Shown here one piece after another: positions 54,119-63,620 of a stretch of DNA of 64,000 nucleotides; within the stretch, counting starts at the first letter, position 1, and each line of letters opens with the position of its first letter. Source of the stretch: JABAAI01 sp965261955 (GTDB lineage Bacteria > Spirochaetota > Leptospiria > Leptospirales > Leptonemataceae); assembly GCA_965261955.1 (NCBI GenBank), contig CBDHEM010000013.1, positions 124,001-188,000 of the forward strand, read 5' to 3'. The position numbers and the translations under genes were made by a program. Under the pieces are notes generated by a model that had not been told where the DNA came from, did no database searches, and saw only the letters and a program-made list of their open reading frames with translations.

Positions 54119-55282
54119 GTGTCTTCTAGTTTTGGTACAATTTATAGAATACATACTTTTGGGGAATCTCATGGCCCGTCTGTAGGTGTTGTTATTGATG
54201 GATGCCCTGCTGGCATAGGCCTAGATACAGATAATATAAGAAAACAGTTACACAGGCGTCGGCCGGGCCAAACACGATTATCGAGTCAGCGTAAAGAGCC
54301 AGATGACTTTTCTATTCTGAGTGGTGTATATGAAGGAAAAACTCTAGGAACTCCTATTACTATAATTGTGCATAATTTTGATGTACGTTCTAAAGATTAT
54401 GAAAGTTGGGGGCATATTTATCGTCCATCCCATGCAGATTATAGTTATGATGCAAAATATGCCTATCGGACCCCACAGGGTGGGGGGAGGGCTTCTGTTC
54501 GAGAAAGCATTGGGCGTGTGATTGCTGGTGCTATTGCCGGACAAATACTCAAAGAAGAATTGGGCATAGAAACGTTAGCTTGGGTGGATGCCGTGGGGGA
54601 TGTAGAAGCGGGACTGCTAAAAAACCCTCCTACAGATGCTAAGGTAATTGAGGATTCAATTGTGCGTTGTCCAGATAATAAAATAGCTGAAAAAATGATT
54701 ACTCTGATCGATAAAGTACGTAAGGAGGGAGACTCCGTGGGAGGGATTGTTGGGATTGTAGTACGGAATGTACCCTCAGGTTTGGGAGAACCTGTTTTTC
54801 ATAAATTAGAAGCGGAATTGGCCCGGTCTTTTTTGAGTATTCCTGCTTGTAAGGGTTTTGAAGTGGGAAGTGGATTTAGTGGTACTCGTATGTTTGGTAG
54901 TGAACACAATGATATTTTTTACATGCCCGAAAAACAAAATGAAGATAAGAAAGGAGACCGTTCTTTTTCTCAGGTGCCTGTGGTGAAAACTCATACAAAT
55001 TATTCTGGAGGTATACAGGGTGGTATAAGCAATGGTATGCCCATTTTAGCCCGAGCTGCTTTTAAACCCACAGCCACTATTTTCCAAAAACAAAAAAGTA
55101 TTACTGAAAGTGGACAGGAGGAAGAGCTTCAAGCCAAGGGACGACATGATCCCTGTGTTTTGCCACGTGCCGTTCCCATTATTGAAGCGATGACCAATCT
55201 TGTACTACTGGATGCTTATCTACTCCAGAGAGGAAAACATCCTCAATGGTGGGTAAATGTTATTGATAAACGCAAAAACTAG
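54119..55282 (+). CDS. aroC: Chorismate synthase
   Basis: 387 residues from a GTG start five bases after the aroF stop. Motifs: IHTFGESHGPSVGVVIDGCP, RRRPGQTRLSSQRKEPD, SHADYSYDAKYAYRTPQGGG, RASVRESIGRVIAGAIAG, SGTRMFGSEHNDIF and RHDPCVLPRAVPIIEAM. It converts EPSP to chorismate with reduced FMN. Length and motifs are normal. Confidence 0.96.
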   Translation: MSSSFGTIYRIHTFGESHGPSVGVVIDGCPAGIGLDTDNIRKQLHRRRPGQTRLSSQRKEPDDFSILSGVYEGKTLGTPITIIVHNFDVRSKDYESWGHIYRPSHADYSYDAKYAYRTPQGGGRASVRESIGRVIAGAIAGQILKEELGIETLAWVDAVGDVEAGLLKNPPTDAKVIEDSIVRCPDNKIAEKMITLIDKVRKEGDSVGGIVGIVVRNVPSGLGEPVFHKLEAELARSFLSIPACKGFEVGSGFSGTRMFGSEHNDIFYMPEKQNEDKKGDRSFSQVPVVKTHTNYSGGIQGGISNGMPILARAAFKPTATIFQKQKSITESGQEEELQAKGRHDPCVLPRAVPIIEAMTNLVLLDAYLLQRGKHPQWWVNVIDKRKN

Positions 55283-55298
55283 ATTTCTATTCTAAATA

Positions 55299-57329
55299 AT
55301 GTCTTACGATCTAAAGGAGAGGATACTCGCAACTGTCCCCATAGAGGTGTATATAGGGCATTATGTCCATCTGAAGCGCTCGGGGAATTCTCTTAAAGGC
55401 CTCTGTCCTTTTCATAAGGAAAAGAGTCCATCCTTTACTGTTTCCCCAGAGAAAGGTTTCTTTCATTGCTTTGGTTGTGGTAAGGGTGGAGATATATTTC
55501 GTTTTGTTATGGATCAAGAGGCTTTAAGTTTTTTCGAAGCAATGGATAGCCTCGCACGCTATGCTGGTATACAAACTGAAAAGCATTCTAAAAAAAACTC
55601 CAGTAGAAAACAGTTTTTAGCAGAAATCAATACAAAAGTGGCTAAAAATTATAGTGACTTTTTACATGGGGAAGAAGGTCAGCTTTATAAAAATTATCTA
55701 TTGAAAAGGGGTCTCACAGAAGAGAGTATTCGGCACTTTCAATTAGGGGCTAGCCCCGAGAACTGGTCTTGGCTGGCAAAGAGTTATGAAAAACAGGAAA
55801 AAGATCTTTTAGAACTTGGACTTTTACGCAAAAAAAACCACGATAAAGCAAGCTATGATTCTTTTCGCGACCGTATTATTTTTCCCATTATTTCTGCAGA
55901 TAAGCAAATTTCTGGCTTTGGTGGGCGTATTTTACCCGGGAAAAATAACGAAAAAAGAGCGGCTAAATACATTAATTCTAGCGATTCTATTTTATTTAAA
56001 AAGAGCCAAATACTTTATGGGCTTACACAAAACTTGAATGGGATACGTTTCAATCAAGAGGCACTTATCGTAGAAGGATATCTTGATGTGATTGGTCTTT
56101 GGCAAGCTGGCATTCATTATGCTTGTGCACCTTTAGGTACTTCATTGGGTGATAGCCATTTACAACATTTATTGCGTTATACTAAGTTTGCGACTATTCT
56201 TTTTGATGGAGACACAGCGGGCCTCCAAGCGGCTTACCGAGGGATAAGCTTGAATTTACAGCAGTCAAACTATTCAATTTCTTTATCTGTTTGTCTATTA
56301 CCTCCCGGGTGTGATCCTTTTGATATCTCTATTTTAGATACTGGTGTACAGCAAATCAAGTCTCTTCTGGAATCTAAAATAAACGGTGCAGATTTTTTTT
56401 TAATGGAAACGATGCTTCCTGAAAATTTTCAAAAAATTTTTACGGAAATGGGTTTTTCTTCAAAAGATAAAGAGAAGGGAAGTTCCTTAGGTTTTACTGA
56501 TTTTATAACGTTGAGTAAACAATATTATACAGGGAAAATACCGAGCTCCTTGCCCCAAGGTATGGAAAAACGTAAGGCGTTAGAGAGGCTTTATGAAGCT
56601 CTACAAAATTTTACCAGAGATATAGATCGTCGCTTATTGATTGAAGCGAGTGCTCAGATTTTACAACTGAATTCGATAGAGCTACAAGAAGAATGGAAAC
56701 AGCGTTTTGCCAAATCATCTTTGCGATATAATAGAAAAAATGATGTATCAGCATATGTGAATGATACTAAAAATTCATCTTTAAAAATCAGTGCGGACAT
56801 TCCCAAAAAAAGTGTTATATTTGGTGAAAATGATCAAAATAAATCTTTGTTTTCTTGCGAACGCAACCTTCTTGTTGAAATTCTTTTTAATCCTTCTTTA
56901 TTTGAAGAATTTTATGAAGAGCTGAAAGTATTGCATTTTGAAGATGTCCATTCGGAGTTTTTATGGCGACATTTGGAATCTCGCTATCTCTTGGGAAATA
57001 TTTGGAGCCAAGATCAATCAATAACTAGGTTAGATTTGCTTGAAGATACACAGAAAGCTTTTCACACCTTAATTATTGATCGCCAAGGGGAATCTAAAAA
57101 TGATACAATGACTAGGAAAGGTGTTTTTGCCTCTTCTATCTCTAATCGCGTTATAAGAGATTATTTACTTAGTCATACTAAACTTAAAAAAGAAAAACAT
57201 ATTAACAAGATTGAAGAGAAAATCTCGGTGGCCGACCCTATCGAAAAAGCAAATTTAATCAAAGAAATGGGGGAACTGATTAAAGAGCTAGAATTCTTAA
57301 AAGAAGAGATGCGCGATAAGCCAAGTTAA
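55299..57329 (+). CDS. dnaG: DNA primase
   Basis: 676 residues. The N-terminal CHC2 zinc finger has Cys36, His39, Cys57 and Cys60 in LCPFHKEKSPSF and FFHCFGCGKGG. The catalytic core shows FRDRIIFPI and the TOPRIM motifs ALIVEGYLDVIGLWQAG (about residue 255) and TILFDGDTAGLQAAYRG. The C-terminal helicase-binding region is divergent and helical. It lies 16 bp after aroC and before rpoD, recalling the dnaG-rpoD part of the macromolecular synthesis operon. Confidence 0.96.
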   Translation: MSYDLKERILATVPIEVYIGHYVHLKRSGNSLKGLCPFHKEKSPSFTVSPEKGFFHCFGCGKGGDIFRFVMDQEALSFFEAMDSLARYAGIQTEKHSKKNSSRKQFLAEINTKVAKNYSDFLHGEEGQLYKNYLLKRGLTEESIRHFQLGASPENWSWLAKSYEKQEKDLLELGLLRKKNHDKASYDSFRDRIIFPIISADKQISGFGGRILPGKNNEKRAAKYINSSDSILFKKSQILYGLTQNLNGIRFNQEALIVEGYLDVIGLWQAGIHYACAPLGTSLGDSHLQHLLRYTKFATILFDGDTAGLQAAYRGISLNLQQSNYSISLSVCLLPPGCDPFDISILDTGVQQIKSLLESKINGADFFLMETMLPENFQKIFTEMGFSSKDKEKGSSLGFTDFITLSKQYYTGKIPSSLPQGMEKRKALERLYEALQNFTRDIDRRLLIEASAQILQLNSIELQEEWKQRFAKSSLRYNRKNDVSAYVNDTKNSSLKISADIPKKSVIFGENDQNKSLFSCERNLLVEILFNPSLFEEFYEELKVLHFEDVHSEFLWRHLESRYLLGNIWSQDQSITRLDLLEDTQKAFHTLIIDRQGESKNDTMTRKGVFASSISNRVIRDYLLSHTKLKKEKHINKIEEKISVADPIEKANLIKEMGELIKELEFLKEEMRDKPS

Positions 57330-57507
57330 AAATAGTGGCAAATGAGGGGTTTTAGTGTTATTAAATGAGTTTTCGTCACTGTTATTATGGGATGGGTTTT
57401 ATTTTAGCATTTTATTATACGACAATTATTTATAAAAGATCTGCTCTCTTAGCAGACTAGAGTTTTAGTTTTTGATTACTTAGATAGGTGGGAGTGTTAT
57501 TGGGCAT

Positions 57508-59286
57508 ATGGCAATACAAGATTTACCAGAGATCAAGAGGGTTATTTCCATAGGTAAAGCGAATGGAGAGATCACCTATGATGAAATCAATGAGTGTCTT
57601 CCAGAAAAGATTATTAATTCAGAACGTATTGAGGATGTGTTCACACTTCTCAATCAAATGGGTATTGAAGTGGTTGAGGAATATGAGAGCAATACAATTC
57701 CCAAAAAGTCTCCAGCATCCCTTTCATCTCCAACGAATGGGGTGGATACGGTTGTTGCCCCTAGTGGTACACCACGTAAAAAGAAAACTGCGTTTGGAAA
57801 AGGAAATAGCGATGACCCTATTCGTGTTTACTTAAGAGAGATTGGTAAAGTTTCCCTTATTTCTGGGGATAAAGAAGTCTTTCTTGCTAAGCGCATTGAA
57901 AATGGTGAAAATATAATTGAAGAAACTATTTTAAGTTCTTCTTTGGTACGTACTAATTTCTTTAAGCTTTTACCTAAAATCCGTTCTGGAAAATTAAAGG
58001 TCTCCGAAATTGTTCGAGGAAGTAAGGCCTATTACCTTAGTCAAGCTGAGTTAGAGCGTCTAAAAAATAAATTTTTGCAGATAATGCAGAAAATAGAGCG
58101 TGAAGAGAAGACCCTTTACGAAAGTCAAAATTTAATGCGCAAGTATGTTGAGGAATCAAAGAGATGGCTTGAGAATAAGCGAAAGGCTGATAAATCTCAA
58201 AAAGTGATCGATGCTGCTGTAAGAGATTTGGGTGTGTCTCAGAAAGAAATATTACGTATCTCACAAAAAGTAAAATCTATGGTCTTTCGTATTAAAGAAA
58301 TTCATCGCCATTTTTTAAGCATTCAATCTCGTTATGGTAAAGATGTAAGAGAGATTAAGGCTTATAACCGCTTTATTGAGAAAAACGAGAACCTAAAAGA
58401 AATCGAAAAAGATATAAATTGTAGCATTGAAATGGTTCGCGATATAATCAAGGATGTGCGTAATAATGAGCGAAAGCTTCGTCGTATGGAGCAAGAGGCT
58501 GGCTCCCCTGTTACACAAATTTTACGATGGGGAGAAGCTCTCAATAAAGGAGAAAGAGAAATTGCCCAAGCCAAAAAGGAATTGATTAAAGCAAATCTGC
58601 GTCTAGTTATTTCTATTGCAAAGCGATATGCAAACCGTGGTATGCATTTTTTTGATTTGATTCAAGAAGGAAATATAGGGCTTATTCGGGCTGTAGATAA
58701 GTTTGAATATAAAAAAGGCTATAAATTTTCTACTTACGCCACTTGGTGGATACGTCAAGCTATTACTAGGGCTATATCTGATCAAGCTCGTACGATTCGC
58801 ATTCCTGTTCATATGATTGAGCAAATCAATAAAGTGATGCGAGAAACAAGAATGTTCTTACAAGAAACGGGAAGAGAGCCGAATAACGAGGAAATTGCAG
58901 AAAGACTGGGGTGGCCTGTTATACGTGTTAAGAATGTGAAAAATGTGGCCCGTGACCCAATTTCCTTGGAAGTGCCGGTGGGTTCTGAAGAAGATTCTGA
59001 GTTGGGAGATTTTATTCCAGATACTGAGGTGGAGTCTCCTGTTAACGCTACGGCAAACTTGATGCTTGCTGGACAAATCAAATCTATACTGAGTGCTTTA
59101 CCCGTTCGTGAACAAAAGGTATTGCGTATGCGTTTTGGTCTTGATGATGGATATTCCCATACTCTTGAAGAAGTTGGTTATGTTTTTCAAGTTACTCGGG
59201 AAAGGATACGTCAAATTGAAGCAAAGGCTTTACGGCGTTTGCGTCATCCTTCCAGAAGCCGAAAATTTAGAGACTATCTTGATTAG
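57508..59286 (+). CDS. rpoD: RNA polymerase primary sigma factor
   Basis: 592 residues. Region 1.1 at the N-terminus, region 1.2 with DPIRVYLREIGKVSLISGDK, a long non-conserved helical insert, then region 2 (KANLRLVISIAKRYANRGMH, FFDLIQEGNIGLIRAVDKFE, KFSTYATWWIRQAITRAISD), region 3 and region 4 (VLRMRFGLDDGYSHTLEEVG, VTRERIRQIEAKALRRLRHP) to the end SRKFRDYLD. The housekeeping sigma factor. About 180 bp separate it from dnaG, so it may have its own promoter. Confidence 0.97.
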   Translation: MAIQDLPEIKRVISIGKANGEITYDEINECLPEKIINSERIEDVFTLLNQMGIEVVEEYESNTIPKKSPASLSSPTNGVDTVVAPSGTPRKKKTAFGKGNSDDPIRVYLREIGKVSLISGDKEVFLAKRIENGENIIEETILSSSLVRTNFFKLLPKIRSGKLKVSEIVRGSKAYYLSQAELERLKNKFLQIMQKIEREEKTLYESQNLMRKYVEESKRWLENKRKADKSQKVIDAAVRDLGVSQKEILRISQKVKSMVFRIKEIHRHFLSIQSRYGKDVREIKAYNRFIEKNENLKEIEKDINCSIEMVRDIIKDVRNNERKLRRMEQEAGSPVTQILRWGEALNKGEREIAQAKKELIKANLRLVISIAKRYANRGMHFFDLIQEGNIGLIRAVDKFEYKKGYKFSTYATWWIRQAITRAISDQARTIRIPVHMIEQINKVMRETRMFLQETGREPNNEEIAERLGWPVIRVKNVKNVARDPISLEVPVGSEEDSELGDFIPDTEVESPVNATANLMLAGQIKSILSALPVREQKVLRMRFGLDDGYSHTLEEVGYVFQVTRERIRQIEAKALRRLRHPSRSRKFRDYLD

Positions 59287-59404
59287 GATTTTCTTTGCAA
59301 TACGGAAAAATGGTTACTAGGCTTTCTGTACCATGATTCAATCTCCAAGTGCAACACATCTAACTTTCAATTCTATTTTTCTGGTAAGTCCTTTATAGCT
59401 GTAC
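59287..59404. other. Spacer after rpoD
   Basis: No gene and no clear intrinsic terminator before the repeat array begins. Confidence 0.4.
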
Positions 59405-60225
59405 TGCCCAAAAAGTAAAATTTCCTATGGAGCCTTGCCTTTTTCGCGCCCTTAAAATCGAGAGCTTTGCCTTAGCAAAGCTTTCTTTCATAGGAAACCC
59501 TTCCAACAGCAAACCCTTCCACAAAAGCTTCCAACATGAGTAACCCTTCCAACGCAAAGCTTTCCACGAATACCTCCCAACATTTCGCCCCCGCCTTGCC
59601 TTTTTTCGCGCCCTTAAAATCGGGAGCTTTGCTCTAGCTTTGCCTTGGCAAAGCCTTCCATCGTAAAGCTTTCTTTCATAGGAAACCCTTCCAAGAAACC
59701 CTACCAAGGCAAAGCTACCACGAACACCTCCCAGCTTCGCTTGTTTCTCACGTAAGCCTTGCCTTTTTCGCGCCCTTAAAAATCGGGGGCTTTGCTCTAT
59801 CAAAGCTTACCACGAACGGTCTCTCTCCTCGTTAAAAGAAGCCTGAGCCGTAGATAGAAACAAGCTTTCGTGGATAAAAACAAGCTCCGCCTGTTTTTAC
59901 GATGGAAGCGGCGATTCTGGAAGGGTGCGGAAAAAGGCCCTTTGTGTAGGGGCGTTTTTTGTGAGGCTTACATTCACGGGCTTTGGATAGGAGAGGCAAA
60001 GCCTTCCACGAACGTATTCTTTCCACGCAAATCTTCCCAAGCTAGCCTCCCAGCTTGACTTGTTTCCCATGTGTAGCCTTGCCTTTTTCGCGCCCTTAAA
60101 ATCGAGAGCTTTGCCTCAGCAAAGCTTTCTTTCATAGGAAACCCTTCCAATCACAAAACTTCCCAAGTAAAGCTCCCTTTACGCAAATCTTCTCAAGAAA
60201 TTCATTCAAATTTTATCTAAAATTA
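59405..60225. repeat. Mixed hairpin repeats upstream of the GLUG lipoprotein gene
   Basis: Family 2 units with cores near 59465 (AGCTTTGCCTTAGCAAAGCT), 59645, 59790 and 60108. A family 1 segment lies at about 59850-59990, with GGCGATTCTGGAAGGGTGCG. The stretch CGAACGGTCTCTCTCCTCGT at about 59813 and the text after it recur at about 63005, on the other side of the GLUG gene. Confidence 0.88.
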
Positions 60226-60227
60226 GT

Positions 60228-60255
60228 TTGATACTGAGAACGGACAGGGTACAAT
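60228..60255 (+). promoter_or_regulatory. Predicted promoter of the GLUG lipoprotein gene
   Basis: TTGATA at 60228-60233 and TACAAT at 60250-60255 with a 16-bp spacer, about 100 bp before the start codon. The -35 lies within AAAATTAGTTTGATA, which also occurs upstream of the interrupted GLUG gene near 24246-24260, where the -10 is less clear. Confidence 0.5.
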
Positions 60256-60353
60256 GTCTCGGTTTTCGTGTCTTTCACCAAAACACCCAGAAACTCTGTC
60301 ATGTGAAGAGCAAGGTATGTGGTGAAAAACATATATATACCTTGGAGGATTTT

Positions 60354-62102
60354 ATGAGCATATTAACCGGTACAGAGAAATATATATCAGTGATATATAA
60401 TCAAATTTTTGGTTGGAGGTGCAACGCCCGACAGCGTCTTTCTATTGTGACTCCTGCGAGCAAGAAAGCAGTCAGGAAAATAGCCTCCAAGAAGAGCCAA
60501 CGGCTCTCGCTCCTCTCGTCATCTTTTTCGGCTATTTGGGTCATACCCCTGTCTTTATGGCTTTTTTCTGTAGCTTGTAGTACAGAAGCTATCCCTTGTA
60601 ATGAAGATACCACGGCCGATCCAGAGTATGACTGCCTTCCCTTTCCACCGGGAAATCTCGATATAAAAGACCTTGGCCTCACCCCTTCCCCCCCAAGTAT
60701 GAAGCATGATTACCTTGTGGAGTGGGAGGATATGGAAGGGGCCGAAAAGTATGAAATGACTAAGATTTGTCAAGCAGAGAGAGTGAAACTCTCAGATATA
60801 AACTGGGGCCAAACAAGTAACGATAGTATCACAGATAGTGAGTATAAGTTGTCTGCAATGGAGCCTGGAGACGTATGCTATGTTCGAGTGCGCACCTGTG
60901 ATCAGTTTGGTTGTGGTCGCTGGATAGAAAGAGAATTCAGACTAGGTCCTCAGGGTGCGGTAGCCAGTTACCCCATCATCATCACGAGCTATGCCCAACT
61001 CAAAACCATCAAAAATGATCTAAGTAAACACTACCGCTTGGGCAATGACATCGACGCCAGCGCGAGCTGGAATGAAGATGACTCTAGTGCGACGACCTGC
61101 GTAGCCTACAACGGCAGTAACGGGGCTACAGCCACTTGTAAGGGCTTTATGCCCATTGGGAATGATACGACTAGGTTCACCGGTAGCTTCGATGGGGCCG
61201 GGCATAAAATCACTAAGCTCTACATCAAGCGTCCAACTACGATCGGAGTAGGCTTGTTTGGCTATACCGCTAGTAGTGCTGAAATTAAGAATATAGGTGT
61301 GACAGATGCCTATGTAGTGGGTAAGGATAGTGTCGGCGGGCTCATCGGTTCTTCTACTGGTTCTGTAAGCAATTCGTATGCCACGGGAGCTGTGACGGGG
61401 GATGATTATGTCGGTGGGCTCGTCGGCGGTGGTGGTACGGTAAGTAACTCCTATGCTACGGGAGCTGTGATGGGGACGGGTAGCGCTATCGGCGGGCTCG
61501 TCGGCGGCGGTGGTAGGGTAAGGAACTCCTATGCTACGGGAAATGTGACGGGGAGTGGTACTTATACCATCCTCAATAACACGGCCGGGGTTGGCGGGCT
61601 CATCGGTGCTGCTACTTCTGGTTCTTCTGTAATGAACTCCTATGCCACGGGAGATGTGATGGGGATGGGTAATAATGTCGGGGGGTTCATCGGTTGGGCT
61701 GCTTCTGCTTCTTCTGTAATGAACTCCTATGCCACGGGAGATGTGATGAGGACGACGGGGACGAGTAATTTTATCGGCGGGCTCATCGGTCTGTTGGCTG
61801 GCTCTGTAATAACTGGAGAGAACTACTTCGTGGATGCCTATGGCGGCACCAATGGCCTTGGCTCTGGTACTTGTTCGGGCACTTGTACGCGCAAAACGGC
61901 CGTCGAAATCGCGGGTCTCACCTCTACTTCGGGCTGGACGACTGGAGCCACTGGAAACTGGAACTTTGGTACAACGAGTCAGTTGCCCACGGTGCTATAT
62001 AGCGGAGGTGGCTGTGAAACCATCGCTACCAATAACGTCAACAGTAATGATGGCGATGTAAAAATACCCGATTGTGGGGACGTCATAAAAGGGCAGAGAT
62101 AA
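60354..62102 (+). CDS. GLUG-repeat surface lipoprotein with an FN3-like domain
   Basis: About 582 residues from the ATG at 60354, after TTGGAGG. A basic leader precedes a hydrophobic core and lipobox (VIPLSLWLFSVAC). Next is a fibronectin-III-like segment (DYLVEWEDMEGAEKYEMTKI, MEPGDVCYVRVRTCDQFG) and then the block shared by the other GLUG genes (IITSYAQLKTIKNDL, DIDASASWNEDDSSATTCVA, SFDGAGHKI). Six GLUG-type motifs (VGGLIG, VGGLVG, IGGLVG, VGGFIG and similar) alternate with NSYATG spacers. The C-terminus again ends GDVIKGQR. Both sides are flanked by hairpin repeats. Surface display and adhesion are inferred. Confidence 0.88.
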   Translation: MSILTGTEKYISVIYNQIFGWRCNARQRLSIVTPASKKAVRKIASKKSQRLSLLSSSFSAIWVIPLSLWLFSVACSTEAIPCNEDTTADPEYDCLPFPPGNLDIKDLGLTPSPPSMKHDYLVEWEDMEGAEKYEMTKICQAERVKLSDINWGQTSNDSITDSEYKLSAMEPGDVCYVRVRTCDQFGCGRWIEREFRLGPQGAVASYPIIITSYAQLKTIKNDLSKHYRLGNDIDASASWNEDDSSATTCVAYNGSNGATATCKGFMPIGNDTTRFTGSFDGAGHKITKLYIKRPTTIGVGLFGYTASSAEIKNIGVTDAYVVGKDSVGGLIGSSTGSVSNSYATGAVTGDDYVGGLVGGGGTVSNSYATGAVMGTGSAIGGLVGGGGRVRNSYATGNVTGSGTYTILNNTAGVGGLIGAATSGSSVMNSYATGDVMGMGNNVGGFIGWAASASSVMNSYATGDVMRTTGTSNFIGGLIGLLAGSVITGENYFVDAYGGTNGLGSGTCSGTCTRKTAVEIAGLTSTSGWTTGATGNWNFGTTSQLPTVLYSGGGCETIATNNVNSNDGDVKIPDCGDVIKGQR

Positions 62103-62104
62103 CG

Positions 62105-63365
62105 GAGATAGAAACAAGCTTTGGTGGATAAAACAAGCTTCGCTTGTTTTTGTGATTGAAGCGGCGATTCTAGAAGGGTGCGGAGGAAGGCCCTTTGTGT
62201 AGGGGCGTTTATTGTGAGGCTTACACTCACAAGCTTTAGATAGGAGAAGCTTCGGTTGATAAAACAGGCTTCGGTGGATAAAAACAAACTTCGCTTGTTT
62301 TCCACGTGGCAGCCTTGCTTTTTTCGTGCCCCCAAAATCAGGGGCTTTGCTCCAGCAAAGCCTACCACAGGTAAGATCTCTTCAGCAAAGCTTCCCAAAA
62401 GAACAACGCTACCAATAGCAAAGCCTACCACGAACGCCTCCCAACATTTCGCACCAGCCTCGCCTTTTTCGCGTGCTTAATATCCGGAGCTTTGCTCCAG
62501 CAAAGCTTTCCACAAAAGCCTTCCAACGCATTCTTCCCAAGAGAACCTCCCCAGCTTCGCTTGTTTCCCACGAGGAGCCTTGCCTTTTTCGCGCCTTAAA
62601 AATCGGGTGCTTTGCTTCAGCAAAGCTTTCTTTTACAGCAAAGCTCTCTTTGAGAGCCTCCCAGCTTCGCTTGTTTTCCATGTGAGCCTTGCCTTTTTTC
62701 GCTCCCTTAAAATCGAGAGCTTTCCAACGCAAAGCCTACCAAGATAACCTTCCAGCTTCGCTTGTTTTCCATGTGAGCCTTGCTTTTTTCGCGCTCTTAA
62801 AATCGAGAGCTTTCCAACGCAAAGCCTACCAAGATAACCTTCCAGCTTCGCTTGTTTTCCATGTGAGCCTTGCCTTTTTTCGCGCCCTTAAAAATCGAGG
62901 GCTTTGCTCCAGCAAAGCCTACCACGAATACCTCCCAACATTTCGCATCAGCCTTGCTTTTTTCGCGCTCTTAAAATCGGGAGCTTTGCTCCAGCAAAGC
63001 CTACCACGAACGGTCTCTCTCCTCGTTAAAAGAAGCCTGAGCCATAGATAGAAACAGGCTTCGGTGGATAAAAACAAACTTCGCTTGTTTCCCATGTGGA
63101 GCCTTGCCTTTTTTCGCACCCTTAAACATTGAGGGCTTTGCTCCAGCAAAGCTCTCCACAGAACCCCTTCCAACGCACAAAGCCTTCCAATCACAAAGCT
63201 ACCAAGAGAGCCTCTCAGCCTTGCTTGTTTCTCATGTGAAGCCCCTCGCCTTTTTTCGCGCCCTTAATATCGGGAGCTTTGCTCTAGCTTTGCCTTGGCA
63301 AAGCCTTCCATCGCAAAGCTTACCAATAGAGCAACCCTTCCAAATCGCAAAGCCTACTAATTGAG
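62105..63365. repeat. Mixed hairpin repeats downstream of the GLUG gene
   Basis: A family 1 segment (62105-62300) is followed by about nine family 2 units, including a near-perfect tandem of an 87-88 bp unit at about 62660-62880. The block near 63005-63060 (CGAACGGTCTCTCTCCTCGT and onward) matches the one upstream of the gene. Text near 63170-63250 also matches 29990-30060. No credible gene. Confidence 0.88.
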
Positions 63366-63620
63366 GCCAGAAAATACGATAAGTCTCAGGCATCCGCTAC
63401 GACGAAAAATATATGAAGACACATGGAATAATGTTTGGGTATAGAAAATAGATAACTTTTCTGCAAATAGGAGGCGTGCCCTCCTTAGTTACAGTTGGAT
63501 CATCTGAATACTTCGAGCTTCGCTAGCCTCATATACTCCATCTTACTTCATACCACATCTTACTTCTCAAGCTTAAGGTATGCATAACCGATAGGTTACG
63601 CAGGAGGAATGGAATAAACT
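63366..63620. other. Upstream region of fliS
   Basis: No gene. A strong ribosome-binding site (CAGGAGGAAT) sits at 63601-63610, just before the fliS start. The promoter was not assigned. Confidence 0.5.

Noticed and set aside
60228..60353. Upstream extension of the GLUG lipoprotein to 60228
   Set aside because: The stretch contains the likely promoter, and the ATG at 60354 has a good ribosome-binding site (TTGGAGG).
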